Below, in pieces: positions 53,070 through 62,813 of a stretch of DNA of 64,000 nt (position 1 is its first letter; each line of letters begins with the position of its first letter). Where the stretch lies: assembly GCA_937872095.1 (NCBI GenBank), contig CALMNW010000086.1, forward strand, positions 1 through 64,000. Direction: 5' to 3'. The position numbers and the translations under genes are program-made. Below the pieces are notes generated by a model. The model did not search any database. It worked only from the letters and a program-made list of their open reading frames with translations, and was not told the origin of the DNA. The DNA is from an uncultured Verrucomicrobiota bacterium. GTDB taxonomy: Bacteria; Verrucomicrobiota; Kiritimatiellia; CAIQIC01; Lenti-01.

Positions 53070-55477
53070 GAGTTTTCTCCAATCAAGGTCGGCATGGCCT
53101 GCACCGGCCCTCCGTCCAAGCCCAATAGAACAACGACGGCCGCGCTGCCAATTTGACGATCATCCTCGACGATCAGGGAAACCGTGCCATCCGCGCCGAT
53201 CTCGCGGGGGCGGGCGCCCTCCGCTTGCGACGACTTGGCATCCGCCGGGCGGCTGCGGATATCGACCTTCATGCCGGCGGCGGCATTTTGCACCGTGACG
53301 CGGCACCGCAGTCCCACCCACTTGACGGCCGAAATCTTCGCCTGGCCGGTTGGACCGGCCCCCGCCTGGACCACCAGCCGGGGCACGACCATCTCTTGCA
53401 CCGAAATTCCGCCATGCGCATATTCCATGCCATTGTAGAAACAGCCTGCGCCCCACGGCGTCGCAATCGCCACGTCCGGATTCCAATGCCAGGGCAACGT
53501 CGGCAATTCGGTTGAAGCCAGAGTCTTCACGGCCGCGCAGCGCCCCCATCGGTTGGCGACCGTGTACTGGGAGATGCCGATCTTGGGCAGGCCGCCCGGA
53601 ACCAATAGCCAGCCATGGTCGGTCACGACGACGATTTCCTTCCAGCCGGCTTCAAGGAGCTCGCCGATCCGGCTGGAGACGTCGCGCATTTCCTGTGCCA
53701 GCGACTTGGCCGTTCGGGCGCCTTCGTTGTGTCCGCGGCTATCCACTGTTCCCGCCTCCGTCCAGGCGCTTCCGGCCGGATCTCCGCACTCCCGGCCCTC
53801 AAGACATTGGCCCCCCCTATCCGCCAAAAACGAACGGAAGCGATCGGCGGTCCAGCTTTGGGTATTGGCGGCCAGGCAGGGAGAGAACTCCTCTTCGGGC
53901 CCGCCGCCCTTCAAGGCCGGGGCCATTGGGGAGATCGCCGTCTTGCAGGTAGCCGTCACGGTAGGAAACGCCGCCCAGTCCCAAGCCAGCGTGGAGACGA
54001 TGCCGCCCCCCCTCAGCTTGTTCGCCAGAAGATGGGCCAGATCGAACCGAAGCCCATCCACGAACAGAACGACGCGTCCCGGCGCGATGGCCGCCGGATC
54101 CTGCCGCGGCTTCACGTCGGCGGGCGACTGCAAGGCCAGGCGCTGCAGATTCCTGGCGGATTCGTCCAGCCACGGCAGATAAACGGCCCGCACGGCGACG
54201 GCAATCGCCTCGTCCGTCTCCGGGCTGTTTCCCGCCGCCAAAGCCGACATCGCCGCCGCATCCGTCTCCCACCCCGATTCGACGTACTGTTCCGCGATTC
54301 CGGCGGCCGAGGCATCCGCCAGCGCCTTTTGGGTCTGGGCCGCCAGCAGGCCAAGATGCTCCAAGGCGCACGCCAGCGGCGCGCGCCCGATTTCTCGCCA
54401 GACCCATTGGCGCCGCATTCCGTGGGTTTTCTCCAGCGCCAGAATGGCCTTGGCCGCCTCGGCGGCCGGCTTGTCCTTCAAGCCCAGCAGCGCCTTGGCC
54501 AGGGCATCCTCGTCCCGGGAATTGTTGATGGGCCAGTATTCGCGGTCGAACCCCAGCATCCCATCTGCGGAAGGATCCAGGCGATCCAGCAGGGCGACGA
54601 CGCCGGGATAGCGGTGAGGCGCCTCCGCAAAGCGCTTCCAGATCTGCCCCCAGTCGCCTTCGCGAAGCCCCATCAATTCCGCGGCGCGCAGCTCGCCGTC
54701 CTTCTCCGGGTGCAGCTTGTAGTCGGCCACGCACTGGGCGCAGAAGGCATCCCATTCCGAATCGGACTTCTTGGTCTTCGTCGCGGCGGGGGCGTTCATC
54801 CACCGCAGGATCTCCAGAGGCAGGTCCGGCGCCAGCAGGTTGTTGAAATACTGCCCGTCGAGCTTCTCACCGGCCAAGTCGGATGCTTGTTCCTTGAGAA
54901 CCGACGACAGCGAACGGTCCAGCGCATCCAGGGAGGCCGCATCGCCCGCTACGTCCAGCCCCAGTCCGCCATGGGCGGAGGACAGAAAAGCCAGCGGCGA
55001 CCAATCTTTCCCGTTGGGATGCGACCAGACCGCGCCGCGAAATTGCAGCTCGACCAAGGGCTCCAGTTCGGCGGGACAATCTTCGACCGCCCGCAGTTGC
55101 TGGCGGCTGACGCCCGGCAGATAAAAGATCGGCGTCCGGTCCGCCGGCGGCTGGGGGTTTTCGGTCCGGGCCTCGATGCACCGCAGCCAGATCGCGGGGC
55201 CGGTCCGCTCGGCCGGAAGATAGTCTCCCAGCAAATACAGCTCGGGCAGCAGGTCCTTGAGCTCCGGCAGGACGCCCAGCCACCGCCTGTCGCCATCGGG
55301 CCAGAGAATCACGTCGGGCTTGGTCTGGTCGCCGGAAGCATAGGCGCACATCTCCCGCACCCGTGCGGCCAGTTCCTCTCCCACCGTCGTGGTGGCGGCC
55401 TCGCGGACGATGCCGGCTCCGTAAACGGCCGGCTTCGGCGTGATGATCGTCGTGCGCTTTTTTCGAGGTGCTGCCAT
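53066..55477 (-). CDS. pglZ: BREX alkaline-phosphatase-superfamily protein PglZ
   Basis: The 803-residue protein has the PglZ phosphatase core: VVLFVDGLRFDLAHLLANKL near 465-485 with the metal-binding aspartate, and EIVVVTDHGWLLVPGGLPK near 615-635 with the DHG motif. The N-terminal half is helical and regulatory. PglZ is required in every BREX type; its biochemical role is not fully settled. The gene begins 33 bp after pglX and its stop overlaps the brxL start by 4 bp. Its order after pglX identifies the cluster as type 1. Confidence 0.9.
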   Translation of the reverse strand: MAAPRKKRTTIITPKPAVYGAGIVREAATTTVGEELAARVREMCAYASGDQTKPDVILWPDGDRRWLGVLPELKDLLPELYLLGDYLPAERTGPAIWLRCIEARTENPQPPADRTPIFYLPGVSRQQLRAVEDCPAELEPLVELQFRGAVWSHPNGKDWSPLAFLSSAHGGLGLDVAGDAASLDALDRSLSSVLKEQASDLAGEKLDGQYFNNLLAPDLPLEILRWMNAPAATKTKKSDSEWDAFCAQCVADYKLHPEKDGELRAAELMGLREGDWGQIWKRFAEAPHRYPGVVALLDRLDPSADGMLGFDREYWPINNSRDEDALAKALLGLKDKPAAEAAKAILALEKTHGMRRQWVWREIGRAPLACALEHLGLLAAQTQKALADASAAGIAEQYVESGWETDAAAMSALAAGNSPETDEAIAVAVRAVYLPWLDESARNLQRLALQSPADVKPRQDPAAIAPGRVVLFVDGLRFDLAHLLANKLRGGGIVSTLAWDWAAFPTVTATCKTAISPMAPALKGGGPEEEFSPCLAANTQSWTADRFRSFLADRGGQCLEGRECGDPAGSAWTEAGTVDSRGHNEGARTAKSLAQEMRDVSSRIGELLEAGWKEIVVVTDHGWLLVPGGLPKIGISQYTVANRWGRCAAVKTLASTELPTLPWHWNPDVAIATPWGAGCFYNGMEYAHGGISVQEMVVPRLVVQAGAGPTGQAKISAVKWVGLRCRVTVQNAAAGMKVDIRSRPADAKSSQAEGARPREIGADGTVSLIVEDDRQIGSAAVVVLLGLDGGPVQAMPTLIGENS

Positions 55478-55510
55478 GGTGTTGCCTGTCGGTATGGAGC
55501 CAAAGGCCCC

Positions 55511-58500
55511 TTACGTTCCCCGCGCCTTTCGTTTTTCCGCCAGCGTCAGATGGTGGTCGTTGATCCGTTCCCCGCGGAATACTTTGTACCAGGGCGCGCT
55601 GGCCACGTCCGTCCCCCGGTCTTTGTTCCATTTGATCTTCGGGGGTTTGCGCAATACGCCGGCCTCAATGAAGGGCCGGATGTTCATTCGGACGCCGTCG
55701 TTCAAATCGGGCTCCCAGCCGACGGGCTGCTTCTCCAGCGGTTTCCAGCGCACGAAGATGTCGTAGGGCGCCTCGCCCTCCAGAATCTTCTCCAGCGCGG
55801 CCTTGAGCTTCAGGGCGGCGGCCAGCTTGGCATCGCTGCCTTCCTCGCCGGCGGACACCGCGGCTTTCTGGCGGGCGATCCAATCGCCCAGATACGTATA
55901 GGTCAGCTTGCCCAGCAGTCGGCGATCCAGCCGGTGGTAATTGACCAAAGCGCTGAACCCGTCTTTCAGGCCATCCCAGATCTGCCAGATGAATGGACGC
56001 TGGTGGAATACTTGGCAGTGCTGCTCGAAGAATCCGTTCCGGAGCCACTGCTCCAGCGTCTTCCCTTCATACCCCACCTGTGCCAGCAGCTCGGCTTGCC
56101 TGGCCTCGCTCCACTCGCCGCCATAGGCGGCGGCCAGCACCCCCCTGACCCGCTCCACCGCAGGCCGCTCGCCCTGGATGGCATTCAGGCACACCACGCC
56201 GTCGTCGTCGGAATATTCTTCCAGCCCGTCGGGCCCCAGCGCCGGACAATCCGGAAACTCCGAGCCTGTCTGCCGAGGCCACCGGTAGCCGAGCAGTCGG
56301 GCCACGGCTACCTGCAACGGCTGATCGGCACCTTTGGGATGCCCATTGAATAGCCACTGAGTTGGGTCGCTAGAAAACGGCTTGGGCAACCCCCGCGGAT
56401 ATTTCTCCGCCGCCACCTTCTGCCAGTACTCCAGATCGAAGGGCACCTGGAGAAGAGTCTTAACTGGAACATAGAGACCTGGATTTGCTGTCGCGACACA
56501 GGACTCAAACTCAGGGGAAAGACAAAACGCCATAATCGCGAGCGCGTGATCAATAGTCTTAGGAATCAAAGTGCCAGCGTTTTTGTCAAAAAGTTCTCCG
56601 GTATACACCGTCACTGCCCTTGTCCTCATAAGAGTAATACGAAGGCCACTGTGCCCCCACGCCTTCTCCCCCTTCATTGCAGAACCCGGAAAGTTCACCA
56701 ATCGTCCGCATCCCTCTTCCCAGAGAAGGATTTGTTCTCTACCACCATAAGGGGTTGATTTACCGACCGCACCGATCAGGCTGGCCCATGTTTTTCCATC
56801 ATATTTATCCATCTCCCAGAAGCATCTGATGAACTGGTACAGATCGCCTGTTGACAATCCCTCATATGTATCGGCGTAATCAAACAGTCGCTTTTGACTT
56901 ATTGTCACCCCAACAACCGCTCCAACATTCGCTAGTTGATCCGATTGAGAAAGCGTCTTGAGGTCGGTAGTCTTGCTCCTGCAGAGCATCTCGACTTTAT
57001 GTTCTATGAGAATGGGGCTGTGCCCCGGCGGGGTCGACACGTCTATATATAGAAACCGATTTGTTGGCTTGGCGATTTGAGCAGTGAGAGTAATAAGAAC
57101 GGTGCGCGGACCTCGAATTCCAAAACTCTGCCAAGCTTCTTCACCTAACTGTGCAACGGCATTCCATTGAAAATCCCGGAGAAAGCGCGCCCGGGCTTTT
57201 CTATAGCTGCCCTGAAAAAACCAATTTTGAGGCGTCACAAGTGCAGACGTCCCATTACTTGAGCAGAACGCCATACAGCGTTCTAAAAAGCAGTTAGCAA
57301 GGTCTGCCTTGGAATCGCCGTGGAGCCTTTCACAGTATTCTTGAAGTGCTTCTTCCTGTTTCCCGCGTCCAAGGTAAGGAACATTGGTAGCGACGAGCGT
57401 GAACTGGCCAGCGAGAATCTCAGCCGCCTTGGCCAGGCCGCGTGCAGTCACGGCCATTTCGTGCACATTGTCGTCCTTGGTTTCTTCCAACAGCGCTTTT
57501 TCGAGCAGTGGCTGGAGATCGTGGAACGCCGCCGCCAACACATCCCCTTCCTCGGCCCGTGGGTTGACGAGACTGCCCAGCACGGGCGCATTCTGGAACA
57601 GGCAGTAAAGCCGCTCCATGCCGTTCTTGAGCTTTTCGTTGTCGCCCGCCAATTTCAGCCAGTCTTCCTTCTTCGTATTGGGTGCGAGACCGGAGCAGGC
57701 CAGATTGAGCGGCGGCAATTCGCGGAAGCCTTCCGTCAGCTTCCATCCGGCGAGCGCGAGGTTGAACGCGGCAATCTGGGTGCACCGGAAATCCAGTTCC
57801 AGTCCGAACAGATTGTCCCGCAGGACCGCTGCAACGGCCTCCGCTTTGGATAGGCCTTCCTCCTTCATCCGCATCGCGGCAAGAATGGGCAGTTCCGTCA
57901 CGACGAAGTGGCCGCTTCCCATGCAGGGATCCAGCACCCGAAGTTCCTTGGCCACTTTGGGCCATCCTTCGAAGACGCCCGCCGCAGGCTTCCATTCTCC
58001 CGTTTGTTCATCCCGAACGAACCGGAGATACTCCCAGCCCACGCCCGGCAGGGCGACCGCCTTGCGGCATTCCTCCTCTGTCCGGCGCCCGGCCAACGCG
58101 GCCTTGTGCTTGCCCGCCCACCAAGCGCCCAGCGTGTTGTGCAGCAGAAACAGGACCATGTAGTCTTCGGTGAACAACTGGGTCACGGGCGCCAGTTCGT
58201 CGGCGCCGATCTTGGCTCCGGAATCGTTGACCTCGTCTTTCCGCCGGGCCTGCCAAAACTGATATACCCAGCCGAGGCTGTCGTCGGCCTTGAATACGTC
58301 GGCCGGCAGGTCGGTCACGAGCTTGCGCAGGGCCAACCGGTCTTCCGGAGCGAAAACGATCTGCCCGGCGGGATCGTCCGCCCGGAATATCTGCGGCAGC
58401 ATCCGCGCCGCAAAACTGGCCGCGACCTCCCATCCGTCCCGCAGGCCCAGCATGGGCGCGAATTCCTCGCAGTCGGCGAGGCTGGCGCCCACGCCGTGAT

Positions 58501-58822
58501 CCGGGGAAATGAGCAGGTCGTTTTCCGCCAGAAACCGGGCAAAGAGCATCCGGTGCCATTGGTCGTAGGCGATTTTTTCGGCCAGGTGCCCGATTTCGTA
58601 GCACCCTTTCTTCTTGGCGTCCTCCTTGTCGCCAAGCTGCCGGGCCTGGGCGCGCAGCTTCACGCGCAGTTTGCGGCCCTCGGTGTCGAGATGGCCGGGG
58701 GGATCCGCTTCATCCACGCCCAGCGAATGCAGCGCCTTCCGGGCCGCCTCTTCGGCCAGTTGCCGGGCGGCGAGCACCGTCCGGGACAAGCCGTTCCGCA
58801 GGGTTTTCTCCAGGAAGATCAC
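55511..58822 (-). CDS. pglX: BREX adenine-specific DNA methyltransferase PglX
   Basis: The 1103 residues contain an N-terminal helical region and an N6-adenine methyltransferase domain. The SAM motif is VLDPCMGSGHFVV near 298-310, followed by FGLELDFRCTQIAAFNLALAG. The catalytic motif reads TNVPYLGR near 478-485; the usual form is NPPY. The target-recognition and C-terminal specificity part spans about 495-1103. In BREX, PglX methylates the host motif and is needed for self/non-self discrimination. The part encoded by 56440-57345 is clearly richer in A and T than both flanks. The start overlaps the brxC stop by 4 bp. Confidence 0.92.
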   Translation of the reverse strand: MIFLEKTLRNGLSRTVLAARQLAEEAARKALHSLGVDEADPPGHLDTEGRKLRVKLRAQARQLGDKEDAKKKGCYEIGHLAEKIAYDQWHRMLFARFLAENDLLISPDHGVGASLADCEEFAPMLGLRDGWEVAASFAARMLPQIFRADDPAGQIVFAPEDRLALRKLVTDLPADVFKADDSLGWVYQFWQARRKDEVNDSGAKIGADELAPVTQLFTEDYMVLFLLHNTLGAWWAGKHKAALAGRRTEEECRKAVALPGVGWEYLRFVRDEQTGEWKPAAGVFEGWPKVAKELRVLDPCMGSGHFVVTELPILAAMRMKEEGLSKAEAVAAVLRDNLFGLELDFRCTQIAAFNLALAGWKLTEGFRELPPLNLACSGLAPNTKKEDWLKLAGDNEKLKNGMERLYCLFQNAPVLGSLVNPRAEEGDVLAAAFHDLQPLLEKALLEETKDDNVHEMAVTARGLAKAAEILAGQFTLVATNVPYLGRGKQEEALQEYCERLHGDSKADLANCFLERCMAFCSSNGTSALVTPQNWFFQGSYRKARARFLRDFQWNAVAQLGEEAWQSFGIRGPRTVLITLTAQIAKPTNRFLYIDVSTPPGHSPILIEHKVEMLCRSKTTDLKTLSQSDQLANVGAVVGVTISQKRLFDYADTYEGLSTGDLYQFIRCFWEMDKYDGKTWASLIGAVGKSTPYGGREQILLWEEGCGRLVNFPGSAMKGEKAWGHSGLRITLMRTRAVTVYTGELFDKNAGTLIPKTIDHALAIMAFCLSPEFESCVATANPGLYVPVKTLLQVPFDLEYWQKVAAEKYPRGLPKPFSSDPTQWLFNGHPKGADQPLQVAVARLLGYRWPRQTGSEFPDCPALGPDGLEEYSDDDGVVCLNAIQGERPAVERVRGVLAAAYGGEWSEARQAELLAQVGYEGKTLEQWLRNGFFEQHCQVFHQRPFIWQIWDGLKDGFSALVNYHRLDRRLLGKLTYTYLGDWIARQKAAVSAGEEGSDAKLAAALKLKAALEKILEGEAPYDIFVRWKPLEKQPVGWEPDLNDGVRMNIRPFIEAGVLRKPPKIKWNKDRGTDVASAPWYKVFRGERINDHHLTLAEKRKARGT

Positions 58823-61800
58823 ACGATCACCGGTCCGTCTTTCAGCTTGGCCCGGATGATCTTCCCGGCTTCAACGCTCCATGCTTCCAGTTCCTTCTCG
58901 TTCTTGATCGTGGCCGACGGCAAGGCGACCCGGACGGCCTTGGGCTCCAGCCGGCGGGCGGCTTCCTCCAGCGCCATGTGGAAGCGCTGCGGGATGGCGT
59001 CGATCAACGTCTTGCGATTGCCCAGCGATGCCGCCTTCACGGCCAGGAGCACGTCGTCTTCCGTCGCCACCTTGAGCGGCGGCGGCGCCTGGATGCTGAA
59101 TTGCCCGGCCAGTTCCGTCTGCGCCGGTTTGCCGAGCTTCTTCCAGGTTTCGCTGGCGGATAGCCGTTCCATGCCGGCACGGTGAGCGTCTTCCGTCGAG
59201 TCATGCACCGCGGTCAGCGCGACGCGCAGCGCCGCCACCAGCGTCTGGATCAACGGCGGCACGGGATCCGGTTCCGCCAGCAGGGCGCGGTTCGCCAGAA
59301 CACCGGAGATGGACTTCTCCACGGCTCTGGCCTCTGGCAGGTCTGCCGCCTGGTCGCGCAGTTCTAGCAGTCTCTGCCAACGCGGCTGGCGAGCGACGAT
59401 GGCGGTATGTATTCCGTTCCACTCCACGATTCTCCGGGCCAGTTCTTCCTTCTGGCCATGGATGGAGAGCAGTTGGGCGTTGCCGCTTTCCATCTGCAAA
59501 TCGCGGATCGGCTTGGTGGGCGGCACTTCCGGACAAGGGGCTTCGCCGCCTGCCGACTTGGCCAACTCCATCAGCTTGTTCAGGAAGATGGCTGCCGTAG
59601 CGGACTCCTGGCCGTTGGGCGTGGGAATGCCGAGCTTCTGGAAGAGCGCCTTCAGATCCATCCGCTGCAAGACCGTGAGCGGCGGAATATCCACGTGGAA
59701 CGAAAGAACGCCCATCTGGCTCTGGACCATTTCGGTGGCTAGCACCGGCTGCCCGTTGTTGACGGCGCGCAGATTGCCGGCCAAGGTCATGATCACCAGG
59801 GCGGCATCGATGGCATCCTGCGGCCAGCCGAAGGGGGCGTGGCGGAATTGCTCCCGGACTTCCCTCCCCTTTTTACCGGCGCCAATGAAATCGGCTATGG
59901 CCTTGCAGACGGGATGGCGGATCACTTCTCCCGAATGGCCCACAGCCGACATGGCGCCGACGCTCCCCCCGCGCGCGCCGTTCAGGACCTGGGGCCAACC
60001 GGCGTGGTCGGCATCGGCAAAACGCGGGAAAATCCGGTGCAAGGCATCGACGGCCGCGTCGTTCACCCGGTCCACCAGTTCCAGACCGCTCACCTCATGC
60101 CCGCCGCCTTGAAACACCTTGGCGTTGGCGATAATATCCGCCATGCAGGTCTTGACGCGCAGGCTTGCGGCTTCAAGCTGGGTCTTCATCGCGTTGGCGG
60201 CTTGGATGGCTTCGGGCGTCGCGGGCACCCCGTGGGCGTCCAAGGTCTCGCGGGCGGCCAAATAGACGGCCATGCATTGCTTGAGGTCTTCATGCGCAAC
60301 GCGGGGCAAGAAGCCAAAGATCAGCGGACTTTCGGCCCCGGCCGCACGAGCGTCGGCTTCGACCTGTTTTTCGGACTCCTCCCAGCCGTGCCGGACCCAA
60401 AATACCAAGGCGTCGCCGTTCGGCTGCGGGCAGGTCGGGGACAGGCTGAATTCCAGCTTCCGGGGAAGGCGAGCGGCGCCGTGCTGGAGGGCCAAGGGCT
60501 TCAGCGCCTGTTCCAAGGCATCCCTCAGCAGCAGATCGCGCTCGGCACCCAGGAACGCATCGTCGTTCACGATGCGGCCGCGGGCCTGGTTGAATTCCTG
60601 GTTCCACGCGGCCCCTTCTCGGGTCTGGAGGCAATACTCGCTTTCCACCTGCATCAGCTTGCCCCGTTTCGCCAGATCCCGGAGCAGGCCCGGAATCTTC
60701 TCGCGCAGCTTTTGGCCGTCGGCGGCCAGGTCGCGAACCAACAGATCCGCCAGATTCTCCTCCGTGGCGCGGATGCCGTCGTCGGCGCCGGCTGCCCGGG
60801 GCAGCTGGGCGATCAGGAAAATCAGCGCGCATAGCCGGGAGCATAATTCCCCTTCGGGCGTACCGTTTCGCTCGCCCATGATGATTTCATGGTAATCCCG
60901 TTGCAGGATTCCGGTATTCAGCAGGTCGGTGGAAATCTGGTCGTAGATGTAATCGGCGGGAACGACCGACCCGACCTTCCAGTCGGCGGACTCCCGGGCC
61001 GCGTCGAAGACGATCTTGAGTTGCGTGCGCAACTGGGCGGTCGTCCCGCTGGCGTCTACGTTGCGCAGCACTTTTTCCCAGAAGCGCTGGCGAACCGGCA
61101 GGAGCGGATAGTCGGAAACATAGGTGTGCTGGTCCTCGGAGCGGGTCGCGATCCGCGTGTTCTGCAGATGGCGGCTGATCTCGCCCGAGTTGGCTTCCAC
61201 GACCGCCTTGATGTCCTGGGCCTTCTCCGGCTTCTTGGCCAGGACAGTCCGGCGGATCACCGTTTCAACGTCGGCATCCGACAGCGGCACCTTGACCGTG
61301 AATCGGGCCTGCAAGCGCTGCAGGTTCGGACTCGCCGTTAGGGCCGACTGCCCGGTTCCCACGAACAGCAAACGGCTGTCCAGCTTCGAACAGCAGGCCT
61401 CGACGATTTCCTGCACGTCGATCGACCGTTGCGGCTTGTCGCCGATGAACTGCTGGATTTCGTCCACCACAAGCAGGACGCACGGAAAGACATCGTCCAC
61501 GCTGAACAACTGGCGCACCATGCCCAGGCAGTCATCGACCGTCGGCGAGTAGTTCACCGGGAACTGGGCCCGCATGGCGCCTTGCGCGTTCTGGGGCGTG
61601 CCGAACTTGGAATCCGCGGCAACGAGGGCCTCCGCCACTTTCGTGGACACGAAGAAATTCCGCAACTCGCCGGCAGGATCCAGCTTCTGGTCCTTCAAAT
61701 GCTTGCAGACCTTGGCATGGAGCCCTTCCGTTTGGAGCCACAGGATGAACCGGGCGGCGGACAGGTTCTCCGGCAGGCCCATGGCGCGGAAGATCAGTTG

Positions 61801-62256
61801 CAGAAACGCCTCCCTCACGTTCTGCATGTTGCCGGCTCCGAGCGAGCCGGCGGCGGCCTTCAGGCCCTTGTATTGCCGGGAGCGGTTCGTCACCTCCACC
61901 AGCAGATCCTTGATGCCGGACGGCATCTGGACAATGCCCCTCGCGGTGGCCTTGTCGGGAAATTCGATGTCCTGCCACAGGTAGCGGAGCATCTTGACCA
62001 GATGGGATTTGCCGCTGCCGAAAAATCCGCTCACCCACGCCGCCTGCTGCTCGGGCCGGTTCATCCCGCCCAGATAGGCGGTCAGAATTCGCTCCAAGCC
62101 CTTCGCGTACTCGCCGTCGCAGACGAAGGTCTCCAGTTCGAACCGCAGCGTTTTCAGCTGCTCTGCATCCAGCCCGACTTCCGCGACCTTGGATACGCCG
62201 TTGTTGAGCAGCTCGAAGCTGAGCGGATCCTTCTGGAATAGCTCTCTGTTTTTCAT
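58819..62256 (-). CDS. brxC: BREX P-loop ATPase BrxC
   Basis: The 1145 residues match BrxC (DUF499-like family). The N-terminus begins ELFQKDPLSFELLNNGVSKV, with Walker A GFFGSGKSH at 77-85. The Walker B motif is VLLVVDEIQQF near 260, and the arginine-rich SADVETVIRR region follows. The long C-terminal part (about 500-1145) is helical. BrxC hydrolyses ATP and is essential for BREX restriction and methylation. Its start overlaps the brxB stop (ATGA) and its stop overlaps pglX, so synthesis is tightly coupled. Confidence 0.92.
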   Translation of the reverse strand: MKNRELFQKDPLSFELLNNGVSKVAEVGLDAEQLKTLRFELETFVCDGEYAKGLERILTAYLGGMNRPEQQAAWVSGFFGSGKSHLVKMLRYLWQDIEFPDKATARGIVQMPSGIKDLLVEVTNRSRQYKGLKAAAGSLGAGNMQNVREAFLQLIFRAMGLPENLSAARFILWLQTEGLHAKVCKHLKDQKLDPAGELRNFFVSTKVAEALVAADSKFGTPQNAQGAMRAQFPVNYSPTVDDCLGMVRQLFSVDDVFPCVLLVVDEIQQFIGDKPQRSIDVQEIVEACCSKLDSRLLFVGTGQSALTASPNLQRLQARFTVKVPLSDADVETVIRRTVLAKKPEKAQDIKAVVEANSGEISRHLQNTRIATRSEDQHTYVSDYPLLPVRQRFWEKVLRNVDASGTTAQLRTQLKIVFDAARESADWKVGSVVPADYIYDQISTDLLNTGILQRDYHEIIMGERNGTPEGELCSRLCALIFLIAQLPRAAGADDGIRATEENLADLLVRDLAADGQKLREKIPGLLRDLAKRGKLMQVESEYCLQTREGAAWNQEFNQARGRIVNDDAFLGAERDLLLRDALEQALKPLALQHGAARLPRKLEFSLSPTCPQPNGDALVFWVRHGWEESEKQVEADARAAGAESPLIFGFLPRVAHEDLKQCMAVYLAARETLDAHGVPATPEAIQAANAMKTQLEAASLRVKTCMADIIANAKVFQGGGHEVSGLELVDRVNDAAVDALHRIFPRFADADHAGWPQVLNGARGGSVGAMSAVGHSGEVIRHPVCKAIADFIGAGKKGREVREQFRHAPFGWPQDAIDAALVIMTLAGNLRAVNNGQPVLATEMVQSQMGVLSFHVDIPPLTVLQRMDLKALFQKLGIPTPNGQESATAAIFLNKLMELAKSAGGEAPCPEVPPTKPIRDLQMESGNAQLLSIHGQKEELARRIVEWNGIHTAIVARQPRWQRLLELRDQAADLPEARAVEKSISGVLANRALLAEPDPVPPLIQTLVAALRVALTAVHDSTEDAHRAGMERLSASETWKKLGKPAQTELAGQFSIQAPPPLKVATEDDVLLAVKAASLGNRKTLIDAIPQRFHMALEEAARRLEPKAVRVALPSATIKNEKELEAWSVEAGKIIRAKLKDGPVIV

Positions 62257-62813
62257 GGCAGCAGCTCGCTTTCGTTGGAGGTGATCGGCACGGCCATGTA
62301 ATTGAAGCCGTCCCGGGCATCCATGAATCGATACAGGTTCCGCTCGTATTCTCCCGGAAAGAACACCAGCAGTCGTCCGCGAATGGCGTCCTCGATCCGC
62401 TCGATGATGGGCGAGACGTGGGCGAACCCATACAGAGCCCCCGCCCCTTGAACGGCGACCACCGTTTCCGCGTCTACGTCCTTGGCTTCAAGCGCCGTTC
62501 TCAGCTCCTTGACCACGCAGTCTCGGATATCCTCTTCCACCGTCTGGATGGCCGTTGGATCGCTGAAATAGCCGTCCTTGTATGTATGGGCGGCTAGCCA
62601 AGCCGGGGGCAGACCTGTGATGTCGACCAACTTCCACTTGTGGCCCGCATCGATTGTGACCATTTGGAACTCTGGCATTTTGACGCGTATTCGCCGTTCC
62701 TCGGAGGGTGGATATACCGCGAACCAAACCCGTTGCTTGCCGGCTTGGTTCTTGGACCACGGCAGGCGGACGAACCGCTCATAGTTCTGCCTCAGCCGCT
62801 CACTGTGCCCCAT
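62253..62813 (-). CDS. brxB: BREX protein BrxB (DUF1788)
   Basis: The 186-residue protein has the DUF1788 pattern. It starts LRQNYERFVRLPWSKNQAGKQRVWFAVYPPSEERRIR. DAGHKWKLVDITGLPPAWLAAHTYKDGYF lies in the middle. VSPIIERIEDAIRGRLLVFFPGEYERNLYRFMDARDG near the end holds the conserved FPG. The function is unknown, but it is a core BREX-1 gene. It overlaps brxA by 14 bp and brxC by 4 bp. Confidence 0.9.
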   Translation of the reverse strand: MGHSERLRQNYERFVRLPWSKNQAGKQRVWFAVYPPSEERRIRVKMPEFQMVTIDAGHKWKLVDITGLPPAWLAAHTYKDGYFSDPTAIQTVEEDIRDCVVKELRTALEAKDVDAETVVAVQGAGALYGFAHVSPIIERIEDAIRGRLLVFFPGEYERNLYRFMDARDGFNYMAVPITSNESELLP

